NCBI RefSeq assembly: GCF_014650815.1
Contig: NZ_BMVR01000005.1
Location: 434,001-498,000, forward strand
Direction: 5' to 3'
Length of the DNA stretch: 64,000 nt
DNA from: Streptomyces flavofungini
Lineage (GTDB): Bacteria > Actinomycetota > Actinomycetes > Streptomycetales > Streptomycetaceae
The position numbers were made by a program, and so were the translations under genes. The notes beneath the pieces are model-generated. The model ran no database searches, had not been told where the DNA came from, and saw nothing but the letters and a program-made list of their open reading frames with translations. The number at the start of each line of letters is the position of its first letter. Position 1 is the stretch's first letter. Positions 41,614 through 50,844 of the stretch are shown piece after piece.

Positions 41614-44600
41614 TCACGCTCCGTGATCCGTCCGCTGGGCGCCCCTCGGCGGCAGCTTCGGGCGCCGCCGGTCGGGCACGTCCGAGTAGCCCGGCGGCAC
41701 CGCGGCCGGGTGGAGCGCGAGCAGGTCCAGAGCGACCCGCACCGCGTCGTCGAGCTGTGCGTGCCGCCCCTCCGCCCAGTCCAACGGCGTGCGCAGGACG
41801 GCGAGATCGGGCTCCACGCCGTGGTTCTCCACGGACCAGCCGTAGGTGTCGAACCAGGCCGCGTTCATCGGCACCGTGATGACCGTGCCGTCGCCGAGCG
41901 TGTGCCGCCCGGTCATCCCGACGACCCCGCCCCAGGTCCGCTGCCCCACCACGGGCCCGAGCCCGAGAAGCTTGAACACGGCGGTGATCATGTCGCCGTC
42001 GGAGGAGGTCGCCTCGTCGGCGAGGGCGACGACCGGGCCCCGGGGCGCGTTGGAGGCGTACGACACCGGCTGGGCGTCCCGCGTCAGGTCCCAGCCGAGG
42101 ATCTTGCGGGTGAGCTTCTCCACGACGAGTTCGCTGATGTGGCCGCCCGCGTTGCCGCGTACGTCGACGAGCAGCGCGGGCAGCGACACCTCTAGGCGCA
42201 GGTCCCGGTTGAACTGGGCCCAGCCCGAGCCGCCCATGTCGGGGATGTGCAGATAGCCGCACCGGCCGTCGCTCAACTCCCTTACGACCTCACGGCGTTT
42301 GGCCACCCAGTCCTGGTACCGCAGCGGCCGCTCGTTGACGAGCGGCACGATCGCGACCCGCCGTGAGCGCCCCGCGCCCGCCGCGGGCCGGAACGTCAGC
42401 TCCACCGTCGTACCGCCCGCCGCGGCGAGCAGCGGATAGGGGCCGGTCACGGGGTCGACGGGCCGCCCGTCCACATGGGTGAGGACGGCGCCCTCGCGGA
42501 TGCCCGCGCCGGCCAGCGGCGAGCGCGCCTTGGAGTCGGAGGACTCGCCGGGCAGGATCCGTTTCACGACCCAGCCCTCGTCCCTGCGCACCAGGTTGGC
42601 GCCGAGGAGGCCCATCGCCCGCTGGTAGTGCGGGGGACCCTCGTTGCGCCGCGCCGCGGTGACGTACGCGTGCGAGGTGCCGAGTTCGCCGAGGACCTCC
42701 CGGAGCAGGTCGGCGAACTCGTCGGGCGATGCGACGCGCTCCACCAGGGGCCGGTACTGGTCGAGGACGCCCGTCCAGTCGATGCCGCACATCCCCGGTT
42801 CCCAGAAGTGGGCGCGGATGAGGCGGCCCGCCTCGTCGAAGGCCTGCCGCCACTCGGCGGCCGGGTCGACGTCGTGCAGGATGCGGCGCAGGTCGAGCCA
42901 GACGGTGCTGTCGCCGTCGCCGGACTCGGTGGACGGCACGGCCCGCAGGTCGCCCTCGTCCACCACGACGAGCCGCGAGCCGTCCCCGCTGGTCGCGAAC
43001 CAGTCGAGGTGGTCGACGAGTTCGGACTTCTTGGCCTTGGTGATGTTGAAGTACTCCAGGGTCGGACGGCCCGAGGTGTCGGCCGGGTTGGCGAAGGTCT
43101 CGCCGAGCGCGCCCGAGATCGGCCACCGCAGCCACACCAGGCCGCCGCCGCTCACCGGGCACAGCGCGGAGTACTTCGACGCCGCCACCGGGAACGGCGT
43201 GACCCTGCTCGCCAGGCCCTCCGCCTCCACGGTCACCGTCCCGTCGCCGGACCCGTCGTCGCCCGCGCCGTCAGCGCCGTCCGCGTACGGGTCGAGCCCG
43301 CCCGCCGCGGGCCGCCCGTCGGGCAGCAGCGCGAAGGGCGAGGGCGTCGCGGACGACAGCGGTACGAGGTAGGGGCGGCAGCCGAGCGGGAAGGACAGGT
43401 CGCCGGTGTGCACGTCGTAGACGGGGTCGAAGCCGCGCCAGGAGAGGAAGGCGAGATAGCGGCCGTCCCGGGTGAACACCGGGTTCTCGTCCTCGAAGCG
43501 GCCGTTGGTGACGTCGATGACGGTGCGGGCCCCGGGGCCCGCGATCCGGGCCAGCTTGATCTTCCGCAGGGACCGGCCGATGCCGGGGTGCGACCAGGTG
43601 AGCCACGCCCCGTCGGGGGAGAAGGCGAGGTCGCGCACGGGGCCGTTGAGGGACCGGATCAGCTCCGTCACCTCGCCGTCGGAGTCCTCGGTGCCCGCGG
43701 CGGCGGCCGCTTCCTCGGACACGGTGACGAGCAGCAGGCGGCCGTCGTGCGAGGCGATCGCGAGCCGCTCCCCGGCCGGGTCGGACACCAGCTCCTGCAC
43801 CCGTCCGAGCTGCCCGCCCGCCAGCCTGCGCGGCGCCCGGTCGCCGCTGGCCCGGGGCAGGTAGGCGATCTCGACCGCGTCCTCGCCCTCGGCGTCGGTG
43901 ACGTACGCGACCTGCCCGCCCGCGCCCAGCATCTCCGGCAGCCGCACCCGGACGCCGGGGGTGTCGGCGATGGTGCGGGCGGGGCCGTCGCGGTGGGTCA
44001 GCCAGTACAGGCTGCCGCGTACGACGACGGCGCTGGCGCGGCCCGTGGTGTCCACCGAGAGCGCGTCGACGTGCTGCGCGGCGGGCACCTGGTACGTCCG
44101 CCGCCCCGCGCGCGGGCCGCCGATCTCGACCTCGACGCGGCGCGGCACGGAGTCGGCGGCCAGGTCGTCCACCAGCCAGATCTCGCCCGCGCACTGGTAG
44201 ACGACGCGGGTGCCGTCGCTGGCGGCGTGCCGGGCGTAGAAGGCGTCGTGGTCGGTGTGGCGGCGCAGGTCGGTGCCGTCGGGCAGGCAGGAGTACAGGT
44301 TGCCGACGCCCTCGTGGTCGGAGAGGAACGCGATCCGCCCCGACACGAACATCGGCGCGTCCAGATGCCCCCCGAGGTCGCCGAGCAGCCGCTCGCCGTG
44401 CAGCCACAGGCGGCCCGTCGCGCCGCCCCGGTAGCGCTTCCAGGCGGCGGGCTCGTGCGGCGGCTTCCCGGTCAGGAGCAGCGTGCGGCGCTCGCCGTCG
44501 CCCTCGCCGTCGAGCACGGCGATGTCGTGCACCGGGCCCCAGGGCAGCCTGCCGCCGGGGGAGCCGTCGGTGGGGACGCTGTAGGCCCAGCAGAAGTACG

Positions 44601-44946
44601 AGAAGGGCTGGCCGTGCGAGGAGACGGCGAGGATGTCGCCGTCCGGGGTCCAGCCGCAGACGCGGGTGTCCATGGAGCCCCAGTAGGTCAGACGGCGCGC
44701 GGGGCCGCCGTCCGCCGGGGCCAGGTGGATCTCGGGGTCCAGGCTGCGCCAGCTCGTGTACGCGACGTGACTGCCGTCCGGGCTGAAGCGGGGGTGGCCG
44801 AGCTTGGTGCGGTCGGCGGTGATCCGCCAGGCGCGGGTCGGCTCCGCGCCCTTCGGGACGAGGGGGGCGATCCATAGGTCGTCCTCGGCGACGAAGCAGA
44901 GCCGGTCGCCGCTGACGTGGGGGAAGCGGAGGTACGCCTGGGTCAC
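41614..44946 (-). CDS. tri: Tricorn protease homologue (S41 family)
   Basis: A 1110-residue cytosolic protease that trims peptides released by the proteasome. Order: N-terminal beta-propellers (1 to about 590, HPRFSPDGSHVAYTSW, LAFSPDGAWLTWSH), a C1 helical domain, a PDZ domain (about 810-890, GAGIREGAVLTHVDGRPVDPV) and the S41 catalytic domain. The tricorn tetrad is visible: Ser-His in LGTSHAYV (about 760), nucleophile Ser in EATSSDGDMI (about 979) and Glu in SVENHGVEPD (about 1038). A short Gly/Asp insert (DGADGAGDDGSGDG) lies between the propellers and the core. GTG start with GGGG upstream. Confidence 0.93.
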   Translation of the reverse strand: MTQAYLRFPHVSGDRLCFVAEDDLWIAPLVPKGAEPTRAWRITADRTKLGHPRFSPDGSHVAYTSWRSLDPEIHLAPADGGPARRLTYWGSMDTRVCGWTPDGDILAVSSHGQPFSYFCWAYSVPTDGSPGGRLPWGPVHDIAVLDGEGDGERRTLLLTGKPPHEPAAWKRYRGGATGRLWLHGERLLGDLGGHLDAPMFVSGRIAFLSDHEGVGNLYSCLPDGTDLRRHTDHDAFYARHAASDGTRVVYQCAGEIWLVDDLAADSVPRRVEVEIGGPRAGRRTYQVPAAQHVDALSVDTTGRASAVVVRGSLYWLTHRDGPARTIADTPGVRVRLPEMLGAGGQVAYVTDAEGEDAVEIAYLPRASGDRAPRRLAGGQLGRVQELVSDPAGERLAIASHDGRLLLVTVSEEAAAAAGTEDSDGEVTELIRSLNGPVRDLAFSPDGAWLTWSHPGIGRSLRKIKLARIAGPGARTVIDVTNGRFEDENPVFTRDGRYLAFLSWRGFDPVYDVHTGDLSFPLGCRPYLVPLSSATPSPFALLPDGRPAAGGLDPYADGADGAGDDGSGDGTVTVEAEGLASRVTPFPVAASKYSALCPVSGGGLVWLRWPISGALGETFANPADTSGRPTLEYFNITKAKKSELVDHLDWFATSGDGSRLVVVDEGDLRAVPSTESGDGDSTVWLDLRRILHDVDPAAEWRQAFDEAGRLIRAHFWEPGMCGIDWTGVLDQYRPLVERVASPDEFADLLREVLGELGTSHAYVTAARRNEGPPHYQRAMGLLGANLVRRDEGWVVKRILPGESSDSKARSPLAGAGIREGAVLTHVDGRPVDPVTGPYPLLAAAGGTTVELTFRPAAGAGRSRRVAIVPLVNERPLRYQDWVAKRREVVRELSDGRCGYLHIPDMGGSGWAQFNRDLRLEVSLPALLVDVRGNAGGHISELVVEKLTRKILGWDLTRDAQPVSYASNAPRGPVVALADEATSSDGDMITAVFKLLGLGPVVGQRTWGGVVGMTGRHTLGDGTVITVPMNAAWFDTYGWSVENHGVEPDLAVLRTPLDWAEGRHAQLDDAVRVALDLLALHPAAVPPGYSDVPDRRRPKLPPRGAQRTDHGA

Positions 44947-45109
44947 GTCCCCATGCTTTTCCGTGCCGGAGGCCGGGGCAACTTATGGGGCTCGCCCCTG
45001 AAGCGTGTGGCCCGGAACACGTACGAAACCGTTTCGTTTCGCTAGGAGGTCCCGTAGAGTACTCGGCGTAGCAGTGGCATCGGGAAATCGGGAAACAAGG
45101 AGTCGGCTC
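44947..45109. promoter_or_regulatory. TetR operator and promoter
   Basis: The perfect palindrome CGAAAC-C-GTTTCG (45024-45036) overlaps a possible -35 (TTTCGT, 45032-45037), with TAGAGT (45055-45060) as the -10 after a 17-bp spacer. This is the classical arrangement of an autoregulated TetR gene. AAGGAG precedes the TetR ATG. Confidence 0.65.
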
Positions 45110-45712
45110 ATGGCTGAAGTGGCAGTGCCGCCGCGGCGGAGCCGGATCACGCCCGAGCGGGAGGCGGAGCTCTACGAGGCCGTCCTGGAGCTGCTGCGCG
45201 AGGTCGGGTACGACGCGCTCACGATGGACGCGGTCGCTGCCCGCACCCGGTCCAGCAAGGCCACGCTCTACCGCCAGTGGGGCGGCAAGGCGGAGCTGGT
45301 CGCCCGGGCGCTGAAGCACAACAAGCCCGTGTCCATGGCCGACATCGACACGGGGTCCCTGCGCGGGGACTTCATGGAGATGGTGGCCCTCCAGGACGAC
45401 TGCAAGATGAAGCAGGACCAGGCGCTGATGCGAGGCCTGTTCCACGCCATCCACGGCAACCCCGAACTGCGCCAGGCGCTGCGCCAGTTGCTGATCGAGC
45501 CGGAGATCACCGGCCTGAACGAGCTGCTGCGCCGCGCCGTCGCCCGGGGCGAGATCGACGCCGACAACCCGGCGTTCGAGTACGTCATCCACATGCTGGT
45601 CGGCGGCTTCGTCGCCCGCGACCTCGTCGAGGAACGCCCTGCCGACCAGGACTTCCTCCGCAGTTACATCAACGCCGTGATCCTCCCCGCCCTCGGCGTC
45701 TCATCCCTCTAG
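45110..45712 (+). CDS. TetR-family regulator
   Basis: A 200-residue repressor. HTH: ELYEAVLELLREVGYDALTMDAVAARTRSSKATLYRQWGGKAELV (split, about 16-60). The C-terminal ligand domain (TetR_C type) contains GLFHAIHGNPELRQALRQLL. AAGGAG about 8 nt before ATG 45110. It lies upstream and on the same strand as the MMPL exporter, so it probably represses both through the palindrome at 45024. Confidence 0.9.
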   Translation: MAEVAVPPRRSRITPEREAELYEAVLELLREVGYDALTMDAVAARTRSSKATLYRQWGGKAELVARALKHNKPVSMADIDTGSLRGDFMEMVALQDDCKMKQDQALMRGLFHAIHGNPELRQALRQLLIEPEITGLNELLRRAVARGEIDADNPAFEYVIHMLVGGFVARDLVEERPADQDFLRSYINAVILPALGVSSL

Positions 45713-45935
45713 GTCCCTCTAGATCCCTCTAGGCCCTTCTGGTTCCCGCTAGACCCCTCCAGGCCCCTCTCGACCCACTCACCCGGGGAGCCCCCCCCGG
45801 TCGCGCCCGCGACCACACCACCTGACGCGACCTCCCCCCTGCCCTGAGGGCATGGGCGGTACCCCCTTCGTCGTCGGGCTGATCACCCCTGCCCAGAAGC
45901 CAGCAGCCACCACGACCTGACCGGGAGTACTCCCC
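45713..45935. repeat. CCCTCTAG-type repeats between TetR and MMPL genes
   Basis: About seven degenerate 11-13-bp units of CCCTCTAGG/GACCCCTC (45704-45780), continuing the 3' end of the TetR gene. The rest holds the MMPL leader with GGGAG before its GTG. No clear terminator. Confidence 0.6.
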
Positions 45936-48242
45936 GTGGCCACATTCCTGTACAAACTAGGCCGACTCGCCTTCCGGCGACGGCACTTCGTCGCCCTCAT
46001 CTGGGTCGCGCTGCTCACCCTCGCCGGGGTGGGTGCCGCCTCGGCCCCCACCGCCGCCTCCAGCTCGTTCTCCATCCCCGGTACCGAGGCCCAGCAGGCC
46101 TTCGACCTCCTGGGGAAGCGCGCGCCCGAGGCCAGCGCCGACGGCGCCAGCGCCCGCGTCGTGTTCAAGGCGCCGAAGGGCGAGAAGGTCACCGACCCGG
46201 CCGTCAGGGCCGAGATCCAGCAGACCGTCTCCGCCCTCGGCTCCGGCTCCGGCCAAGTCGCCCGCGCCGACGACCCGTTCAAGGCCAAGACGGTCTCCAA
46301 GGACCGGACGACGGCGTACGCCTCCGTGACGTACAAGGTCACCTCCATGGAGCTGACCGACGACAGCCGGGACGCGCTGGAGAAGACCACCGACGAGGCG
46401 CGGGGCGACGGCATGACCGTCGAGGTCGGCGGTGACGCGCTGCAGGCCATGCCGCACACCGGCGCCACCGAGATCATCGGCATCGCGGTCGCGGCCGTGG
46501 TCCTCGTCATCACCTTCGGCTCGCTCGTGTCGGCCGGTCTGCCGCTGCTCACCGCGCTGATCGGCGTCGGCATCGGCGTCTCCTCGATCGCCGCGCTCGC
46601 CAGCGCCCTCGACCTGGGCACCACCACCTCGACGCTGGCGATGATGATCGGCCTCGCGGTCGGCATCGACTACGCCCTCTTCATCGTCTCGCGCTACCGC
46701 GCCGAACTCGCCGAGGGCCGCGACCGCGAGGACGCGGCGGGCCGCGCCGTCGGCACCGCCGGATCGGCCGTCGTCTTCGCCGGACTGACCGTCGTCATCG
46801 CCCTCGTCGGGCTCGCGGTGGTCAACATCCCGATGCTCACCAAGATGGGCTTCGCGGCGGCCGGAACCGTCGCCATCGCGGTCCTGATCGCGCTCACGAT
46901 GATCCCGGCGCTGCTCGGGTACGCGGGCAAGAAGGTCAGGCCGACGGGGGAGAAGGGGAGGCTGTTCGGCGGTCGGAAGAAGGCCGGCGCGGCCGCGGCC
47001 TCCGGTGCCGACGCCCCGGCCAAGGGCGACGCCCCGGCCAAGGAGAACGCCCCGGCCGAGGGCAACGCCCCGGCCAAGGAGAACCTCGGCACCCGCTGGG
47101 CCCGCTTCGTCGTCCGGCGCCCCGTCGCCGTCCTGCTGCTCGGCGTGCTCGGCCTCGGCGCCGCCGCCCTGCCCGTCTCGCAGCTCGAACTCGGGCTGCC
47201 CGACGACGGCGCGCAGCCCACGTCCACGACCCAGCGCAAGGCCTACGACCTGATCGCGGACGGCTTCGGTCCTGGGTTCAACGGTCCGCTGATGGTGGTC
47301 ACCGACCTCAAGGGCGTCGACGACGCCAAGGGTGAGGCGGCCGCCGTACAGAAGAAGATCTCGGGCCTCGACGACGTGCTCACGGTGAGCCCGCCGCGGT
47401 TCGACAAGGCGGGCGACACCGCGATGCTCAGCGTCGTGCCGTCGGCCAAGCCCAGCGGCACCGAGACCGAGAACCTGGTGCACGCGATCCGCGGCGAGGC
47501 GAAGGACGTCAAGGCCGACAGCGGTGCCGAGGTCATGGTCACCGGCACCACGGCCATGAACATCGACGTCTCGGAGAAGCTCAACGACGCCCTGATCCCG
47601 TACCTCGCACTCGTCGTGGGGCTCGCGTTCCTGCTCCTGATCGTCGTCTTCCGCTCGGTCCTGGTGCCGCTCAAGGCGGCCCTCGGCTTCCTGCTGTCGG
47701 TGCTCGCCGCGCTCGGCGCCGTGGTCGCGGTCTTCCAGTGGGGCTGGCTCGGTGCGCTGTTCGGCGTCGAGCAGACCGGCCCGATCATGAGCATGATGCC
47801 GATCTTCATGGTGGGCGTGGTCTTCGGCCTGGCGATGGACTACGAGGTGTTCCTCGTGACCCGGATGCGGGAGGCGTATGTCCACGGCGAGAGCCCGCAC
47901 GAGGCGATCGTCACCGGCTTCAAGCACGGGGCGCGGGTCGTGTCCGCGGCGGCGGTCATCATGATCGCGGTGTTCGCCGGGTTCATCGGCTCCAGCGAGC
48001 AGATGGTCAAGATGATCGGCTTCGGCCTCGCCATCGCCGTCTTCTTCGACGCGTTCATCGTGCGGATGGCGCTGGTCCCGGCGGTGCTCGCGCTGCTCGG
48101 CCGCAGGGCCTGGTGGCTGCCGAAGTGGCTGGACCGCTCGCTGCCGAACGTGGACGTCGAGGGCGAGGGGCTGCGTACTCCGCAGGACCGGAGCGGGGAC
48201 CGGGCCGATCCGGACGCGGACCGGGAACTCGTCCGCGTCTGA
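45936..48242 (+). CDS. MMPL-family RND exporter
   Basis: A 768-residue membrane protein with the MMPL layout: TM1 (about 15-35), extracytoplasmic domain (35-180), five TMs, a cytoplasmic Ala/Pro/Lys loop (about 345-385, repeated APAKGDAPAKENAPAEGN, another short in-frame repeat), a second extracytoplasmic domain and five more TMs. GLAVGIDYALFIVSRYR and GLAMDYEVFLVTRMRE are the proton-relay helices with paired Asp-Tyr. It exports lipids, pigments or drugs. Controlled by the preceding TetR gene by inference. Confidence 0.92.
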   Translation: MATFLYKLGRLAFRRRHFVALIWVALLTLAGVGAASAPTAASSSFSIPGTEAQQAFDLLGKRAPEASADGASARVVFKAPKGEKVTDPAVRAEIQQTVSALGSGSGQVARADDPFKAKTVSKDRTTAYASVTYKVTSMELTDDSRDALEKTTDEARGDGMTVEVGGDALQAMPHTGATEIIGIAVAAVVLVITFGSLVSAGLPLLTALIGVGIGVSSIAALASALDLGTTTSTLAMMIGLAVGIDYALFIVSRYRAELAEGRDREDAAGRAVGTAGSAVVFAGLTVVIALVGLAVVNIPMLTKMGFAAAGTVAIAVLIALTMIPALLGYAGKKVRPTGEKGRLFGGRKKAGAAAASGADAPAKGDAPAKENAPAEGNAPAKENLGTRWARFVVRRPVAVLLLGVLGLGAAALPVSQLELGLPDDGAQPTSTTQRKAYDLIADGFGPGFNGPLMVVTDLKGVDDAKGEAAAVQKKISGLDDVLTVSPPRFDKAGDTAMLSVVPSAKPSGTETENLVHAIRGEAKDVKADSGAEVMVTGTTAMNIDVSEKLNDALIPYLALVVGLAFLLLIVVFRSVLVPLKAALGFLLSVLAALGAVVAVFQWGWLGALFGVEQTGPIMSMMPIFMVGVVFGLAMDYEVFLVTRMREAYVHGESPHEAIVTGFKHGARVVSAAAVIMIAVFAGFIGSSEQMVKMIGFGLAIAVFFDAFIVRMALVPAVLALLGRRAWWLPKWLDRSLPNVDVEGEGLRTPQDRSGDRADPDADRELVRV

Positions 48243-48294
48243 GTCCGCCCTGCGCGGCTGAGTCCGCCCGCGCGGCTGAGCCCTCGTGCCCGGG

Positions 48295-48636
48295 TCAGTG
48301 GGGCACGGGGGCGGCCGCGTACGTGCGGCGCAGGAAGCGGATCAGCGCCGAGGCGTCGAACTGCACGACCGCCACCCCCTGCGCCGAGTGGAACTCCAGG
48401 ATCGTCTGGACCCGCCCGCACGGCCAGATGCTGATGTCGCCGCTCTCCGTCGGCGCCCGCAGCCCCTGTTCGAGCAGCTCGCGGCTGAAGGTCCAGTCGT
48501 GGGACCCCGGGAGGCCGACCCGCACCGCGCGCGGGTCGGCCTCCGGGTCGTAGCGCAGCGCGACGGGGACGACGACGTGCTCGTCGGGGGAGTCGGTGAC
48601 CAGGTGGGCCCGGGTGTACTGCTCGACTGCGGACAT
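48295..48636 (-). CDS. ssgE: SsgA-like sporulation/division protein (SsgE candidate)
   Basis: A 113-residue SsgA-like protein (SALP), found only in sporulating actinomycetes, where it times wall remodelling, septation and spore separation. VALRYDPEADPRAVRVGLPG and DWTFSRELLEQGL, then FDASALIRFLRRTY, are family blocks. GAGGAG 8 nt before the ATG. SsgE is suggested because, as I recall, ssgE (SCO3158) lies beside the PBP genes SCO3156-3157 and pmt SCO3154. Here those PBPs and pmt are 9 kb away. SsgD or SsgG are alternatives. Confidence 0.8.
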   Translation of the reverse strand: MSAVEQYTRAHLVTDSPDEHVVVPVALRYDPEADPRAVRVGLPGSHDWTFSRELLEQGLRAPTESGDISIWPCGRVQTILEFHSAQGVAVVQFDASALIRFLRRTYAAAPVPH

Positions 48637-48926
48637 GCTGACTCCTCGTAGTCGTTCCGGGTCGTTCCGGCCCACGGAAAGCGGCTCACTCCCCAATGTC
48701 CCATATGTACGCATATGTCACATAGGGCGAAGGGGGCGCGGAGACGGTCCGGCCCGCCCGTTCCGGACGGTCCGGCCCGCCCCCAATCGTTGCCGGACCG
48801 CTCTTGCAAGCGATTCGCAACAACGCCCATCATTGAAAGGTTCACGAGCGCCCCGCTCGGAGCGATCCGCTCTCGTCATGAGTGCCTCCCCACACTCATG
48901 ACATGCGCCTTTCCAGGAGCACGCGC
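48637..48926. promoter_or_regulatory. ssgE / nickel transporter divergent control region
   Basis: Three elements. (1) CATATG-TACG-CATATG, a palindrome at about 48703-48718, upstream of ssgE. (2) TTGCAA-GCGAT-TCGCAA at 48804-48820, matching the Nur box pattern (TTGC..GCAA palindrome with N5 core). It overlaps a possible -35 (TTGCAA), with CATCAT 18 bp downstream as the -10. (3) GTCATGAGTG (48875-48884) and CACTCATGAC (48893-48902), a perfect 10-bp inverted repeat with an 8-nt loop in the transporter leader, just before AGGAG and the ATG. Nur is the nickel-responsive Fur-type repressor of Streptomyces. Confidence 0.65.
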
Positions 48927-50078
48927 ATGCATGTCCCCGATGGCTTCATCAATGCTCCCGTCTCCGCCGTCGCCGGTGTCGCCGCCGCGGGCGCGGTGGC
49001 CGTCAGCCTCCGTGGTGCGCGCAGAGAACTCGACGAGCGCACGGCGCCGCTGGCCGGACTCGTGGCGGCGTTCATCTTCGCCGTGCAGATGCTGAACTTC
49101 CCGGTCGCCGCCGGGACCAGCGGCCACCTCCTGGGCGGCGCGCTCGCGGCGATACTCGTCGGCCCCTTTACCGGGGTCCTGTGCGTCGCCGTGGTCCTGC
49201 TCATGCAGGGCCTGCTCTTCGCCGACGGCGGCCTGACCGCGCTCGGCGTGAACATCTCCGTCATGGCCGTCGTGACGACCGTCGTGGCGTACGCGATCTT
49301 CCGGGGCCTGGCGCGGCTGCTGCCGCGCGGCCGCCGCTCCCTCACCGTCGCCGCCTTCACGGCCGCGCTCGTCTCCGTACCGGCCGCGGCCGCCGCCTTC
49401 ACCCTCATCTACGCCGTCGGCGGCACCACGGACGTGCCCCTCGGCAAGGTCGCCACGGCCATGATCGGCGTGCACGTCCTGATCGGCATCGGCGAGGCCG
49501 CGATCACGGCGCTGACGGTCGGCGCGGTCATCGCGGTCCGGCCGGACCTGGTGCACGGGGCGCGCGGCCTGACGGCGCCGCTGCGGCTGCGGGTCGGGGG
49601 CGAGCTGATCGACGCGCCCGGCACCACCCCGGCCCCCGCCGCTGCCGCCGCCCGCTCGCACCGCAAGCTGTGGGCCGTGGGCCTCGCCGCCTCCGTCGTC
49701 CTCGCGGGCTTCGTGTCCTTCTACGCCTCCACGAACCCCGACGGCCTGGAGAAGGTCGCCCACGACAAGGGCTTCGACAAGGGCGAGAAGGAGCACGCCG
49801 CCGCCGACTCGCCGCTCGCCGACTACGGCATCAAGGACATCAGCGACGCCCGCCTGTCCGGCGGCCTCGCGGGCGTCATCGGCGTCGGCGCGACGGTGGT
49901 GGCGGGCAGCGCGGTGTTCTGGGCGGTCCGCAGGCGCCGCGCCGCGGGGACGGGCCCGGCCTCGACCGCCTCGGCGACCGAACCGGCGGAGACCGGTCCG
50001 GCCCCGACCACCTCGACCCCCTCGACGACCGAGCCCACGGCCACCGCCTCGGCGACCGAACCCGCCGAGAACGCCTGA
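48927..50078 (+). CDS. nikMN: ECF-type nickel/cobalt transporter CbiM-CbiN fusion
   Basis: A 383-residue membrane protein. MHVPDGFINAPV is the CbiM N-terminus, where the free Met-His at position 2 coordinates the metal; this fixes ATG 48927 over 48882. The CbiM helices continue to about 210, and PLADYGIKDISDARLSGGLAGVIGVG (about 295-320) is the CbiN-like second part. This is the S-component plus N subunit of the energy-coupling-factor transporter. The tail is Thr/Ala/Glu/Pro repetitive (TASATEPAE). Nur-like box upstream favours nickel. AGGAG precedes the start. Confidence 0.88.
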   Translation: MHVPDGFINAPVSAVAGVAAAGAVAVSLRGARRELDERTAPLAGLVAAFIFAVQMLNFPVAAGTSGHLLGGALAAILVGPFTGVLCVAVVLLMQGLLFADGGLTALGVNISVMAVVTTVVAYAIFRGLARLLPRGRRSLTVAAFTAALVSVPAAAAAFTLIYAVGGTTDVPLGKVATAMIGVHVLIGIGEAAITALTVGAVIAVRPDLVHGARGLTAPLRLRVGGELIDAPGTTPAPAAAAARSHRKLWAVGLAASVVLAGFVSFYASTNPDGLEKVAHDKGFDKGEKEHAAADSPLADYGIKDISDARLSGGLAGVIGVGATVVAGSAVFWAVRRRRAAGTGPASTASATEPAETGPAPTTSTPSTTEPTATASATEPAENA

Positions 50079-50079
50079 C

Positions 50080-50844
50080 ATGGGTGCCGGTCACGCCCAC
50101 CGCCTCTACCGCCACGGCCACTCGCCGGTGCACGCCCTGCCCCCGCACACCAAGCTCACCGCCGTCTTCTGCTTCGTGGTCGTCGTGGTCTCCACGCCCC
50201 GCGAGGCGATGTGGGCGTTCGCGGCGTACGCGCTGCTGCTCGCGTCGGTGGCGTACGCGGCCCGGGTCCCGCTCCTCTTCTGGCTGAAGCGGCTGCTCAT
50301 CGAGATCCCCTTCGTGGCGTTCGCGCTGCTCCTCCCGTTCGTGGCGCAGGGCGAACGCACCGAGGTCCTCGGGATGTCGCTGAGCGTCCACGGTCTGTGG
50401 GGCGCCTGGAACGTCCTCGCCAAGGGCACCCTCGGAGTCGCCGCCTCCGTCCTCCTCGCCGCCACCACGGAACTCCGCGAACTGCTCCTGGGCCTGCAGC
50501 GCCTGAAGCTCCCGCCGCTGCTCGTCCAGATCGCGTCCTTCATGATCCGCTACGGCGACGTCATCGCGGACGAGATGCGGCGCATGCGGATCGCGCGCGA
50601 GTCCCGCGGCTTCGAGGCGCGCGGCGTGCGCCACTGGGGCGTGCTCGCCAAATCGGCGGGCGCGCTGTTCATCCGCTCCTACGAGCGCGGCGAACGCGTC
50701 CACCTCGCCATGGTCAGCCGGGGCTACGCCGGGTCGATGCCGGTCATCGACGAGGCGACGGCGACCCGCGCCCAGTGGACGTACGCCCTCACCCTGCCCC
50801 TCACCGCCCTAGCCGTCTGCCTGTTGGGATGGACCCTGTCGTGA
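50080..50844 (+). CDS. nikQ: ECF transporter T component CbiQ/NikQ
   Basis: A 254-residue membrane protein coupling the ATPase to the substrate subunit. N-terminal HSPVHALPPHTKLTAVF, then five or so helices. The coupling motifs RRMRIARESRGF (Ala-Arg-Gly/Ser type) and ERVHLAMVSRGYAG are visible near 165-225. It starts 1 bp after the nikMN stop. Confidence 0.9.
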   Translation: MGAGHAHRLYRHGHSPVHALPPHTKLTAVFCFVVVVVSTPREAMWAFAAYALLLASVAYAARVPLLFWLKRLLIEIPFVAFALLLPFVAQGERTEVLGMSLSVHGLWGAWNVLAKGTLGVAASVLLAATTELRELLLGLQRLKLPPLLVQIASFMIRYGDVIADEMRRMRIARESRGFEARGVRHWGVLAKSAGALFIRSYERGERVHLAMVSRGYAGSMPVIDEATATRAQWTYALTLPLTALAVCLLGWTLS

